Origin: Monocercomonoides exilis
Lineage: Eukaryota; Preaxostyla; Oxymonadida; Polymastigidae
Direction of reading: 5' to 3'
NCBI GenBank assembly: GCA_001643675.2
Contig: LSRY02000030.1
Location: 420,501 to 484,500, forward strand
DNA: 64,000 bases
Shown piece after piece: positions 52,989-62,629 of the stretch (positions are counted from its first letter, which is position 1; each line of letters opens with the position of its first letter). The notes under the pieces are model-generated. The model searched no databases and was not told the DNA's origin. It was given only the letters and a program-made list of their open reading frames with translations. The position numbers and the translations under genes were made by a program.

Positions 52989-55083
52989 GGAAGAAGAGGA
53001 AGGAAATGAAGTGGAAGAAGATGTTGAAGAAGAAGAAGGTGATGATGATGGTGAATTTAATAAACAAGATGAATCCTGCATATTTTGATCAAAATCACTT
53101 GGAAAGTTTCTGAACACAATATTTGGCTTGCTATTTTTATTTTTATTTGTTTTTCTTTTCTTTTGAGAAGAAGGTGTTTGAAGAGGGAAAAGAGGCATCA
53201 GATGAGTGATGAGGTTGCTAAGCAGGATGATCAGCTTGTCATTGGAAGATAATATTGATGATGAAGAGAGGGGTGAAAGGAGAGAAGAAGAAGAAGAAGA
53301 AGGTGATGAAGAAGATGAGGAAGCAGAAGAAGAAGCAGATGAAGATGAAGATGAAGAAATAGAAATAGAAGGAGGAGAAGAAGAAGAAGAAGAGGAAGAA
53401 GAAGAATTAACAGCATTATTAATAGTGCAATTGATGGCATCAACAATATCCATAATGTCATTGAAGTCAATAACATCTGGAGGAAGCTTAATCATTTCCC
53501 TTGAAATTATTTCTCTGTTTTGTAAAGAAGAAGAGGAGGAAGAAGAAGAAGAAGAAGAAGAAGCATTTTCTTCCATATTATTTGACAGATCTCTTTGTGA
53601 AGAAGAAGAAGATGATGATGATGATGATGATGCTGTTCCCAATCCATTCTCTTCTTCATCACTTTCTGTTTCTTCAGAAGAAAGAGATGTTTGTGTATGA
53701 GATTGAGAATGGAGTTGTGATGTTTCTTCTGCTTCTGATTGAAGTGACTCTGAAGAAGAAGAAGAAGAAGAAGATTTCGATGAAGAAGATTTTGAAGAAG
53801 AAGAAGAGGAAGAAGAAGAAGAAAGAGGAGAAGGTTTAAACTTCTCATTCCCCTCTGGTGCTGATGATGACATCACTCTTCTGTGCTTCTTAATCCTCAA
53901 CGAAGTAAATGACCCAAATCTCCCTCTTTTCCCTTCTCTTTCTTCACTTTCATCGTCCAATGAATCAATAGCATCTCCATATAACTCCAGATTCATCTCA
54001 CGTATGATTGTCGCATCTTCCTCATCATCATCCTCCTCCTCCTCATCTTCATCATATTCACAATCATCCCCGTTCCTCTTCCTCTGAGCTGCCAGCTCTG
54101 CTTTCCTCTTCTGTGCTGCCTCTTCTCCGCCTTCTCCTTCCTGTCTGAGCTCAATCTCCGCCAGACTCTTTGCCGGCGGCTTCTTCCGCATCTCCTTGTT
54201 CACTTTCTTCCCATCTATCGATCGCAGCTTCGTCTGCCTCAGCGCATACACAATGTGGTGCTCCAGCTCCTCTGCACGGTACTCGTACAGAAACGGGTTC
54301 GCCTCCACAAACAGCTTCTCCAGCCGCTGGAAAGTGCCGAGGATTGTGAGGTTTGACTGCATTTCCGTTGGAGTCCACGAAAAATAGTTGTACGAGATAT
54401 TGAGCGATATCAATGAACGCGTAAGGTGAAGAATGGGCATCAGGCTTCCACTTATTCGATTGTGAGAAATATCCAATATACGCAGTGCCACATGACTAGG
54501 CAAAACAGGAATGCTCCTTAGCTGAAAAATATAAATATAAATAAATAAAATTTTGAAATTTAGTGAAAAACATTTGTCAATTTTTGGAAGAAGATTGTTT
54601 TTAAAAAAATAGCCAACTCTATTTTTCTGAACATAAATTTCTTCGACAGCAGGAATGCCTTCGAGAGAAATTGTCCTTAACGAATTTGAATCCAGCCAAA
54701 TACGCCTCAATCTTGGAAATCCAAGTTTTGACTCCATTTGATCATTACTAGCTTCGCGGATGTTAAATGTTTTCAATTTATTGCCGCTACATATTTTTAA
54801 AGAATGAATTGATTGAAATTCGAAGAAGAAATTCACACCTTAGATCAATTTCTTTAACAAATTGAACAGGTAAGCACGTTCCAAAAGACTTCGCTGAAGT
54901 GAGCATAAATGCTGTTCTGCCTTTGCATTGGCAGGTATTGTTCATACAAATATAGACTGGATATTGTTTTGCAACCACATGACTCGCTTTCATCAAATCC
55001 TGTAATATGTCAGGAGTGATTTGATAAACAATGTGTTTGATTGGTTTTATGCAAGAATGCTTATGATTAGATCTGTCTGACAT
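37161..55083 (-). CDS. Giant leucine-rich-repeat, poly-serine protein (5924 aa, three exons)
   Basis: Exons 55083-54839, 54786-54618 and 54521-37161 join in frame (17775 nt). Splicing restores leucine-rich repeats: VKEIDLSGNKLKTF, LRRIWLDSNSLRTI, EEIYVQKNRLRSI, LRILDISHNRI and SLISLNISYNYF. They end in an LRR-cap-like segment near residues 195-250. After acidic and basic patches, most of the protein is poly-serine runs of up to ~20 residues alternating with short hydrophobic helical islands and Glu/Arg/Lys-rich coiled stretches. Near the C-terminus are a coiled coil (EKEKEKDKKKGKEEKKKEK), a possible membrane segment at about 5313-5335 (FLCWLLLTTGGVFLVV), and a globular end (about 5640-5924: YERVVFHSVCWLIP, RFLDVETAHSFVSFF) that may be a PH-like domain. 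Function is unknown. A structural or scaffold role is inferred from size and LRRs. The helical islands could form a solenoid. Confidence 0.75.
39500..53860. repeat. Dispersed (GAA/GAT/GAG)n microsatellites inside the giant gene
   Basis: On the plus strand, dozens of purine runs of GAA, GAT, GAG and GGA triplets (for example near 39529-39550, 41041-41130, 45660-45760, 47560-47660, 50040-50130, 52130-52310, 53760-53830) correspond to TCT/TCA/TCC serine codons of the minus-strand gene. The runs are nearly free of AGC/AGT serine codons, which points to DNA-level slippage rather than codon-by-codon selection. Plus-strand open frames rich in Glu/Lys/Arg here are shadows. Confidence 0.85.
54522..54617 (-). 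other. Intron 2 of the giant LRR gene (96 nt, no stop in frame)
   Basis: Reads GTTGGCTATTTT ... TATTTTTCAG on the minus strand. Removing it joins EEIYVQKNR to LRSIPVLPSHVALRI, an ideal LRR. It is a multiple of three with no stop, so an unspliced message would still be open and would insert 32 Phe/Ile/Lys-rich residues in the repeat. Confidence 0.8.
54787..54838 (-). other. Intron 1 of the giant LRR gene (52 nt)
   Basis: Reads GTGTGAATTT ... AAATATGTAG on the minus strand. Splicing turns EIDL + GNKLKTF into VKEIDLSGNKLKTF and links the 55083 start to the long frame. Retention causes a frame change. Confidence 0.85.
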
Positions 55084-55218
55084 AGCTTACCAAATGGAAC
55101 TCTGAATTAACTTAAATTAAAAGGAATAATTGAATAAAATAAAAGTGTTTTGATCTTTTTCCCATCAACTTATGAATAAAAAAATGCCTAAATGATTTCA
55201 GATCACTACATTTTTATT
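55084..55218. promoter_or_regulatory. 135-bp shared divergent promoter region
   Basis: The start codons of the giant LRR gene (-) and RPS20 (+) are separated by only 135 bp, so both promoters and 5' leaders must lie here or overlap. The stretch is AT-rich. No TATA or initiator motif can be assigned with confidence. Confidence 0.5.
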
Positions 55219-55751
55219 ATGGAGAAAAAAACTGCCAAAGGAGCTGGCAAAGCCCTTCAAAAGCCAACGCAAAGCGTAAATAAAATACGCGTCACACTTA
55301 CAGGCAGAAATCATAAACATCTTGAAAAGGGTTAGCGATAAATGGTAATTTATAAATTTTTCATGTTCTTTATTATTTACAGTCGCATCCGATCTTTTGG
55401 AACGTGCAAAAAGCAATCCAACAAAGCCAAAAGTGAAAGGTCCAGTTAGAATGCCTACAAAAGTTCTGCGAATTACAACAAGAAAAACTCCATGTGGAGA
55501 AGGTTAAATTTTAAATTAATTTCAAATTTTTTGTAAATTTCAATGCATCATTGGAATATTTATTTTGAAATGTATTTTCAGGTTCGAAAACGTGGGATAG
55601 ATTTGAGATGAGAATACATAAACGTGTTATTGAATTGTTTACAAATGTTGACACTGTTAAAGATATTATCAATGTTAATATTGAACCAGGAGTTGATATC
55701 GATGTGGCTTTAATAAAGTTTCAATCAAGGGCTCAGCCAAAGAAGGAGTAA
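55219..55751 (+). CDS. RPS20: Small-subunit ribosomal protein uS10 (RPS20), three exons
   Basis: Exons 55219-55330, 55383-55502 and 55582-55751 join to 402 nt (133 residues plus TAA). The product is the eukaryotic uS10 protein of the 40S subunit head. The family is recognised by [16 protein letters not shown], then [36 protein letters not shown] and IEPGVDIDV, in the usual order and at the usual length (human about 119). The N-terminus [16 protein letters not shown] is slightly longer and basic, and a short [11 protein letters not shown] tail is added. Both splice junctions interrupt highly conserved residues (K-V and E-G), so the introns are certain from the protein. It is the strongest evidence that the genome is eukaryotic with active splicing. 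Confidence 0.97.
55331..55382 (+). other. RPS20 intron 1 (52 nt)
   Basis: GTTAGCGATAAATGG ... TTATTTACAG. It splits the codon of V in HLEKVASDLL. Same length as intron 1 of the divergent giant gene. Confidence 0.95.
55503..55581 (+). other. RPS20 intron 2 (79 nt)
   Basis: GTTAAATTTTAA ... TGTATTTTCAG. It splits the Gly codon in [13 protein letters not shown]. Confidence 0.95.
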
Positions 55752-56238
55752 ATGATCAAATTGGTATTTGTTCATTTCGTTGAGCTTTTAAAATCAACAT
55801 TTTGAACATAATTACCTTCTTATTTTTTTCATGTATAAATGAAATAAATGATTTTAAAGCGAATTTATTTGATTTGATTTTTATTGAAAAAGAAATTTTC
55901 TTGAAAATATGAAAATTTTGAAGATTTAGCACAAATTATTTGTAACGAACATTTTCTTATCTTCGTTGCAATAATCCAAGCAGCGCGAATGTCTATTTTT
56001 AAGTGGAAAGAAATATCAAAAACTATTTGAAAAGAATATATAATGCATCGATCAATTAAGTTTAAAAATTTATAAATCATAATCAACAAAGTTATTTAAT
56101 AAACAGAATGCAATGCTTATCATAAAAGGTTGAAGTTAAAAAACATTGGATATTGAATCAAATTTGATCGCAGTTGAACCTTATTTTTTTCTTCATTTTA
56201 TGTTGGAAACGGCAAAGGGGGAATTGTTAAAAATTGAC
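55752..56238. other. Intergenic region between RPS20 and BCAT
   Basis: AT-rich. It contains the RPS20 3' flank and the BCAT promoter. The BCAT reading frame is open upstream from 56146, but without a conserved sequence. No other gene is visible. Confidence 0.5.
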
Positions 56239-57309
56239 ATGGAGATTATCAAGGAGCTTGTTCCTGAAAGTGAAAGAAAACCAGTCATAGAGGATTGTTT
56301 AAAGGTTAAATTTGGACATGTTTTCACTGATCACATGTTCGTTCAAGAATATAAAGATGGAAAATGGCAAAATGGAGTAATTAAGAAAGTTGATAATCTG
56401 AGTCTTCATCCTGGTGCTTTGGTTCTTCACTACGGACAGGAGATATTCGAAGGTGCAAAGTGCTTCAAAACCGCATCTGGAAAGTTTGCTATGTTCAGAA
56501 TTAAGGACAATATCGCAAGAATGAACAGAAGTGCTGCAAAATTGGAAATGCCTCAAATGGACCCAGAATATGCAGAGCGTGCAATTAAAGAATTGATTAA
56601 AGTTGATGAACGACACATTCCAACACAAGAAGGTTGCTCATTGTATATTCGGCCATTCATGATCGCAACTGAACCAGGACTTGGTGTTCGTCCGTCAAGC
56701 AATTTTATCTTCTGCGTTTTATTGTGTCCCGTTGGAGCTTATTATCCCGAGGGATTCAAGCCAGCGAAAATTTATTCAACAGATAAATATTCTCGTTCTG
56801 CTCCTCGTGGAACTGGAGATATTAAATGCGGAGGAAATTACGCTGCTTCTCTTGCTGGAGGTGAAGAAGCACATAAGCATGGCTGCTCTCAAATGTTGTG
56901 GTTGGATTCTCGAACTCACAAATACGTTGAAGAAGTTGGATCAATGAATGTGTTTTTTGTGAAAGAAGGAACAGTTTACACTGCTCCTTTGGCAGGAACA
57001 ATTTTGCCAGGTATCACTCGTGCATCTGTAATTACGTTATGCAAAGATAATGATATTCCTGTGAAGGAAGAAGCACTTGAAATTGATGAGTTATGCAAGG
57101 ATATTGAAGCAGGAAGAGTGACTGAGATTTTCGGATCTGGAACTGCTGCATCAATATGTCCTGTGAGCGAGTTAGTATACAAAGAAGGAAGATACGTTGT
57201 TTCAGAAGGAAAAATTGGACCTGTTACTCAAAAGATGTACGATCTTATCATTGGAATTCAAAGAGGAAACGTTGAAGATAAATATGGTTGGTTGACATAT
57301 CTTGACTAA
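56239..57309 (+). CDS. BCAT: Branched-chain amino acid aminotransferase (class IV, PLP-dependent)
   Basis: Catalyses reversible transfer of the amino group of Leu, Ile and Val to 2-oxoglutarate; probably cytosolic, since no targeting sequence is seen. The 356-residue product from MEIIKELVPESERKP matches the usual length of compact BCATs. Motifs in order: FTDHMFVQEY, LHYGQEIFEGAKCF, the PLP-lysine context GTGDIKCGGNYAAS, MLWLDS, EEVGSMNVFFV, GTILPGITRASVI and EIFGSGTAASICPVSEL. An upstream ATG at 56200 would add 13 residues with no conserved sequence. I prefer 56239 because family members begin shortly before the (P)ESERKP segment. No intron is needed. The bacterial-like short form is common in anaerobic protists, and I cannot tell here whether it was transferred. 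Confidence 0.93.
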   Translation: MEIIKELVPESERKPVIEDCLKVKFGHVFTDHMFVQEYKDGKWQNGVIKKVDNLSLHPGALVLHYGQEIFEGAKCFKTASGKFAMFRIKDNIARMNRSAAKLEMPQMDPEYAERAIKELIKVDERHIPTQEGCSLYIRPFMIATEPGLGVRPSSNFIFCVLLCPVGAYYPEGFKPAKIYSTDKYSRSAPRGTGDIKCGGNYAASLAGGEEAHKHGCSQMLWLDSRTHKYVEEVGSMNVFFVKEGTVYTAPLAGTILPGITRASVITLCKDNDIPVKEEALEIDELCKDIEAGRVTEIFGSGTAASICPVSELVYKEGRYVVSEGKIGPVTQKMYDLIIGIQRGNVEDKYGWLTYLD

Positions 57310-57764
57310 TTTATAATATCTTAAAAGAATACATATGTGTGTGAATATTTGATATTTTCTTGTAAGCATTCGTTGTATATTTGACCTTGTATATAAATAT
57401 TTTTTGTTTGATTTTTGATAATTTTTTCTATGTCTCTGTAAACACTTAATTCAAACTGTCTTAATAAACAGATAAGAAAACTATCTTGATTCAAATTTTT
57501 TTAAAGAAACTTGCAAAGAAAATTTTTATTATTATTATTATGTTGATCCGGTGGATGACATTTTTAAATAGAAAGGAACAGCAAATATTATTCTGCATCA
57601 AAAAAAGTTTAATTCAAGATTGAAAATTCAATAATCTTTAAAATTATCAAAAACATTTATATATTCAGAATTATTTCTTTAGTTTTTCTTTCAGTGAATG
57701 ATCAGAAAAATTTTGCAATTTCAAGAATAGATACAATACAGATTTAATTAGATTATTTGTATTA
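57310..57764. other. Intergenic region downstream of BCAT
   Basis: AT-rich 3' flank with an (ATT)n stretch near 57526-57540. Nothing coding is seen. Confidence 0.5.
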
Positions 57765-57802
57765 ATGGAGGTTTTTTAAATAGACCTCTATTAATTTGAA
57801 TT
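57765..57802 (+). repeat. Left inverted-repeat end of a possible composite element
   Basis: 38 nt from ATGGAGGTTTTTTAAATAG to ATTTGAATT. It matches the reverse complement of 62818-62855 at 29 of 38 positions without gaps. It contains the internal pair GAGGT...ACCTC, the same layout as the ends of the other pogo-like copies. Confidence 0.55.
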
Positions 57803-58528
57803 AATGCCACTCAATTCAAATTAAAGCACAAAATTTAGAAATCCACAAGAGATTTTGAATTAGAAAAAATCATTCAAATTAATAATAATTGTGGGAAAGG
57901 AAAATAAAATGAACAAAAAACACCTATTAAAATAAAGTGGAAATAAAAGAAAAATCAAACCTTTTTTAACGGTTTTATTTACGAAATCTTGATTATTCTA
58001 CGGAAGCGTGAAAATAAGCATAAAATAAATAAATGTTTAATAAATAATTTGTCAACAAAATGTAATTATCATTTGTTTTGAGTTTTGTGTGAAGAATGAT
58101 TCGCTTCGAAGATAATTTTTATCGATTTTGCATAAACGATAAAAAGAATACAACGACATTCTATTAATTCTGATGAACAAATTTGTTTCGTGAATGTGTT
58201 TTATTAAACTGTTAATATTTTCACAATTATCATAGAATGGCGACGTTGAAGTTGCAATATCGTAGGTCAATTTTCTTTTTCATTTTTCATTTTCCTTATT
58301 TATTTTAACTTTTTCACTCTTTCTCTCTTTTGTCGTAATCTCATGATTACAAAATGATCTTTCTCTTTTTCTTTCAATAATAACTCTCTCTTTCATATCA
58401 CTTCACTCATCTTCTTTATTTTCGTTATCATTTATCTCTTCATTTTCATACCACATCCCCGTAAAATCTCTAATGCCAACTTCTTTGTAAAGAAGTACAT
58501 TTTCTTCCTTTCGCCTTTGCATCTGTTT
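57803..58528. other. Non-coding stretch inside the possible composite element
   Basis: AT-rich. Several short direct and inverted copies of TTCAAATTAA lie near 57790-57880. A pyrimidine-rich patch spans about 58260-58440. No gene seen. Confidence 0.4.
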
Positions 58529-60553
58529 TTAGGAGCATCCCACATTCTCTGTAATTTTTTCCTCTTTTATTTTCTCGATCTCCATTAAACTTTCTCTCAT
58601 ACAGCTGCTGAAGAAATTGTTGTCACTCGAAGAAAATGTGCTGGCAGTTGTAGATGAGGCGAATGAGATCCACCCGCCATTGGTGGCAGTCTGAAGGTTT
58701 TGTGGAGCTGAGTCGATGCTGGTCATGGTGCAATTGGTGAGGGAGAGGGAGAGGGCAGGGGAGGTGGCAGAGGAGAGGACACAGCTGGTGGGGGTGGCTG
58801 TGGAGGTGATATCGGTGATGTTGGAGGAGTTGAGGGTGAGGGGAGCGGTGAGGGAGGTGAGGTGGAAGATGCTTTGACTGTTGAGGGTGAGATGAGTGAT
58901 TGCTGTGTGGTTGAGGGCGAGGGAGCCAGCAGTGAGGAAGAAGAGGGGAGTTTTTATTGGAATGGAGGTTGTTCCGGTGATGGTGGTTGTGTTGAGGTTG
59001 AGGGAAGGGGAGTTACCGGAGAGGTGGAAGAGGATGGGGGTGATGGGATTTGTGGAGTTGTGAGCGATGGCGAGGGCAGAGACAATAAGGGAGCCCTGGG
59101 TCTGTTGGAAGAGGGCAGAAGCGGAAGATGGACCTGGTGAAGAAGACATTGATGATGATGATGAAGGTTGAGGAATGTCACTGGAGGCGATGGTGGTGGC
59201 ATCTGTTCCGTTTCCTGTGATTTTCAAGTCAGCTGCGCAGAATGTGAGAGTTTCTGTTGGGACAAATGTTGAGTTTAAGAGTGTGAGAGAGACGTCTTGG
59301 GTATCTGTCATGCGAACAAGAGCGAATTCAATTGTTTCTCAGTGACTGAGTTGCGTGATTCCGCAGAGATCGGTATTTGTTCCATTATTAGACACAATTT
59401 TGAATGTTGTAATGAGAGGGAGCCATCTGTTATAATCGTTATTTGTTGCTGTTTCGCAGTTCCAGACTCTTTTTGCTTTAGTTGTTGAACCATAATTTTC
59501 AAATGGAGATTGAGTGATGCTGCTTCCATTGAAAAACACTTCATTTCCTCTTCCACTATTTGCTGTGTTATCGAAGAAACAGAATGTTATGAATCTTATT
59601 TCATTCATCCAAGGAAAAGTTGAATAGAAGTGAATACCAGCTCCACCAAGAGATGATAACGAGTTGTTCAATTTGTTATTTAAAAATTGACATTCACTAA
59701 CTGAAAAATTACTTGGTTCGCTTCTTGGAGGATCAGAAAAAGTCAAAGAACCAGCAGAATCACCACCGGAATTTGAAATGCACTTGCATTTGGAAAACAA
59801 GAATTGAGCATTTGACGACATGTTTTCGAGTTTGAAATACCGACCAGTTCCACACCTACTTGTTATTGAACAGCTTTCCACCTTGTTATCTGAAAACGTC
59901 CAAACAGAATTTGATTGAGGCCAGCATACATAAGCAGCTCCTGCATGTAATGCCAAACAATTTGTAAAATTAGATGTTGTGATGTTTACATTTGACAAAG
60001 TTTGAACGAACAACGCTCCACCATGATCACCAATCGAACATTTGCTGAATGAACATGAAGTGATTGCGAGATTGGCAATTGCGAAAATAACTTTAAGTAC
60101 TCCTCCCCAATCATTTCCTTCATTTGTATTTAACTATGTGCACCATTCAAATTTGTTGCTGTTCAGTCCGAATGAAGTGAATCTTCCTGACGTTGCTCTT
60201 TTATTTTCTGATCCTTCGTGTATCATAGAAGCATTTGATAAAGAGCGCGTTTGGTGGAAGAAGGAGGTGTTGAAGACAAAGAGAGATTTGTCGGATCTGT
60301 TGATGGAAGAGATGACAAATTCGTTGATGGAACTTTGAGTTTGCTGGAAGTGAAAGCTGTTGATGGGAAATAGAGAGAATAAATAGATTTGATCATAGAT
60401 ATTTAATATTTGTTTGCGAGAAACCCTGAGGATGGAGAATGCAATGAATGTGAAGCATCCAAAGTAAAAATGTTTGTAGAATTCGGAACATGTTAGAAAA
60501 TCGTATAATCGGTAAAATAAGAAGATAAATATCGAAAAAGAAAATATTTTCAA
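58529..60553 (-). pseudogene. Truncated, nonsense-mutated member of the beta-helix surface-protein family
   Basis: A single minus-strand frame from about 60553 to TAA at 58529, broken by TAG (60136-60134) and TGA (59341-59339). Family identity is visible in NGGWISF, CSFSKCSIGDHGGALFVQ, CLALHAGAAYV and a module cap TDLCGITQLSH. Aligned with its paralogs, the TAG replaces the second Trp of FIWCKW (here FEWCT-stop). The TGA replaces the second cap Cys (PC.T in paralogs, here H-stop-ET). Both are one-base changes from the expected codons. Past about 58610 the sequence stops resembling the family, so modules, membrane helix and pseudokinase are missing. In 58610-59250 the coding strand is C-rich, opposite to the G-rich coding strand of the intact paralogs. 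Confidence 0.7.
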
Positions 60554-61409
60554 AAAAATATAAAATGTTCTTTATAAAAAACGAAATCTTGAAAAAAAAA
60601 CCATATATTCCTTTAAACATTCAGTGTTTTATATATTTCTTGTTAATGATTTTTAACATTGTTTATCAACAAGGCGAAAAATGAAAAACAATATTGTTTG
60701 TAAATTGCTGTTGCTTAAATCGAAAAAAGTAGTAAATACCAAGTGAGGACTGATCAAAACGGAACAGAAGTTGTTTTTGGTGCTCCAGTTTAAAGAAACA
60801 GTTTGCAATTGCGAAGAAACAGACAAAAAATTTGATGAAGCTTTTATGATTTGTATATTGGGAAAAATGAATTTTTAATTGTTAAAACCATGCATACTCG
60901 CATTATATAACTCATGTTTTTGATAACATAAGTTGGAATAGCATTTTAAACGAATTATCGAATTATTCTATTTTTTCGAAGAAGATTATTGAAAGATCAT
61001 AATTTTTGCAAAAAGAGAATCAAAATTAACTTCAATATTTCATATTAATCTTTTTTGCAAATTATTTAATGTTATCTGTTTTCATGTTTTGAACATTCAA
61101 TTCAAAATAGGATGAAGATTCAGTCACTCACAATTCATGTTAATTGTTAAATGTTGGCAACAATGATTCTTAAATTATTATGGTTTCTTCGGTTAAACAT
61201 ATTTGTCTATCTTTTTGCTGGAAATGCCTTCAACATTATCGACTTTTTCTATATCTTCATTTGAAACAACATTAACAGGATTCATTCCAAAATTAGACCT
61301 CCACTTCATTTCATCCTTCTTGTCTCGAAAACCATCAAAAACAAAAGTTTCATAAATTCGTTCATTCTTCGACGCATGCAAAATAAGAAAAGCAAAAATA
61401 CCTTCAAAC
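60554..61409. other. AT-rich spacer upstream of the second transposase remnant
   Basis: No gene or terminal repeat is recognised. Weak coding-like sequence (KIRKAKIPSNV) directly precedes 61410 and may be the transposase N-terminus. Confidence 0.4.
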
Positions 61410-62629
61410 GTGCGTATTGCAAAGGCACTCAACTGCACACCGAGCCTTGTCTGCCAGATTCGAACTGGATATATAAGAAAAAAGGTGATTGAGAAAAAGA
61501 ACATGTTGATGACTCGAAAGCAAGAAAAACGAGTCATGGAAATACTGAAAAATTTGAGAGATAAAAGAAAGCAAATCACACCGAAAACGCTAAGAGCCGT
61601 TGTTGCAAAAGTTTGCCATTAAACGCCTTCTCACAATTTTCATTCTTCATTCATAAAAAGGCATAGCAAGGAATTGATGATTGTTCCATCAAGCGTGAGA
61701 GACGAAAAAAGAATGAAAATTTCGGAACAAAGTATTATAACCTGGAAAAATTACTTGACTCAATATGTGAATGGAAAAATATTCTTCAATGATCTTTTGT
61801 GCTGATGAATCAGGTTATCATGCGCATGAAGATGCAAGAAAGGTGAACTTAATCGTTGGAACAAATGAAAATCTTGAAATGAATCACACACCTGTTGACA
61901 GAGGAGAAAAAAGGTTATCATTGCTTCATTGTATTTCACTTGATGGAACTTTTGTTCCTCCTTGTTTTCTGGTGCAAAAACCATTCAACATTAGATCCCT
62001 TCAATCTTTTGGCTATCAAATAGGAATTCATGGTTGCGTTGAAATTGGAAATTCGTCTTATTTTACAAAGGAGTTGTTTGAAAACTGGATTGAGAAAGTT
62101 TTCATTCCTCATGTCAACATTGAAAGAATGATTTTGCCAGATATACATGCACAAGCGGTGTTGATGCTTGATGGGTGCCGAATATACCTGTCGGACAACG
62201 TATTGACTCGACTTGCTAATGAAAATAAACAGCTTTTGGTTTTACCTCCAAATACCACACATTTGTTGCAGTCATTGGATTTGTCAATTTTCTCTCTGGA
62301 AGCTTCAAATTCAACAGGTTTGGTCGGGTTCAACGCACGACAGCGTGGAACAACTTTTGTGGGTTGCAGTGAATGCTATTCTGCAAGTTTCTTCGTCGAT
62401 TAACATTTTTTCTGCTTTTAAAGAAAGTGGACTTGTGAATGATTTTCACAGAGCTCCTTCAACAGCGCGGATCTTCGAAGAAAGCTTCCAAAAAGTGATT
62501 GAAATTGTCAAATTGGACAACAAGTCATTGCCACTGTCATGCACAAGACAAACAAGACAAACAAAAGGAGGAGAGTGGGGAATTATGAACATTGACAAGA
62601 TGCCAGTTTATTTTGGACTTCCGCAATAA
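61410..62629 (+). pseudogene. Second pogo-like DDE transposase, frameshifted
   Basis: The N-terminal HTH-like segment RIAKALNCTPSLVCQIRTGY is followed by an in-frame TAA at 61619-61621. The frame then resumes (FIKRHSKELMIVP ... SIITWKNYLTQY). A frame change near 61785 leads to the core (about 61771-62300). It contains FCADESGYHAH (first Asp), LLHCISLDGTFVPPCF, AVLMLDGCRIY (second Asp) and LPPNTTHLLQSLDLSIF (third Asp). A further frame change near 62290-62400 leads to FSAFKESGLVNDFHR and a short tail. This matches the pogo/Tigger DDE_1 layout. The sequence is clearly different from the 15.1-17.4 kb copy, so it is another subfamily. Non-functional. Confidence 0.65.

Noticed and set aside
39559-53700. 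Many plus-strand Glu/Lys/Arg-rich frames
   Set aside because: They are reverse readings of TCN serine codons (GAA, GGA, AGA, TGA) in the giant gene.
58862-59140. Plus-strand Glu/Gly-rich frame over the decayed surface gene
   Set aside because: The minus strand carries the family motifs (LTNCTMTSI, NGGWISF). The plus frame is its shadow.
59339-59341. TGA recoded as Cys or selenocysteine in the surface gene fragment
   Set aside because: It sits at a conserved Cys, but a TAG stop also breaks the gene, its 3' part is missing, and both intact paralogs end in TGA.
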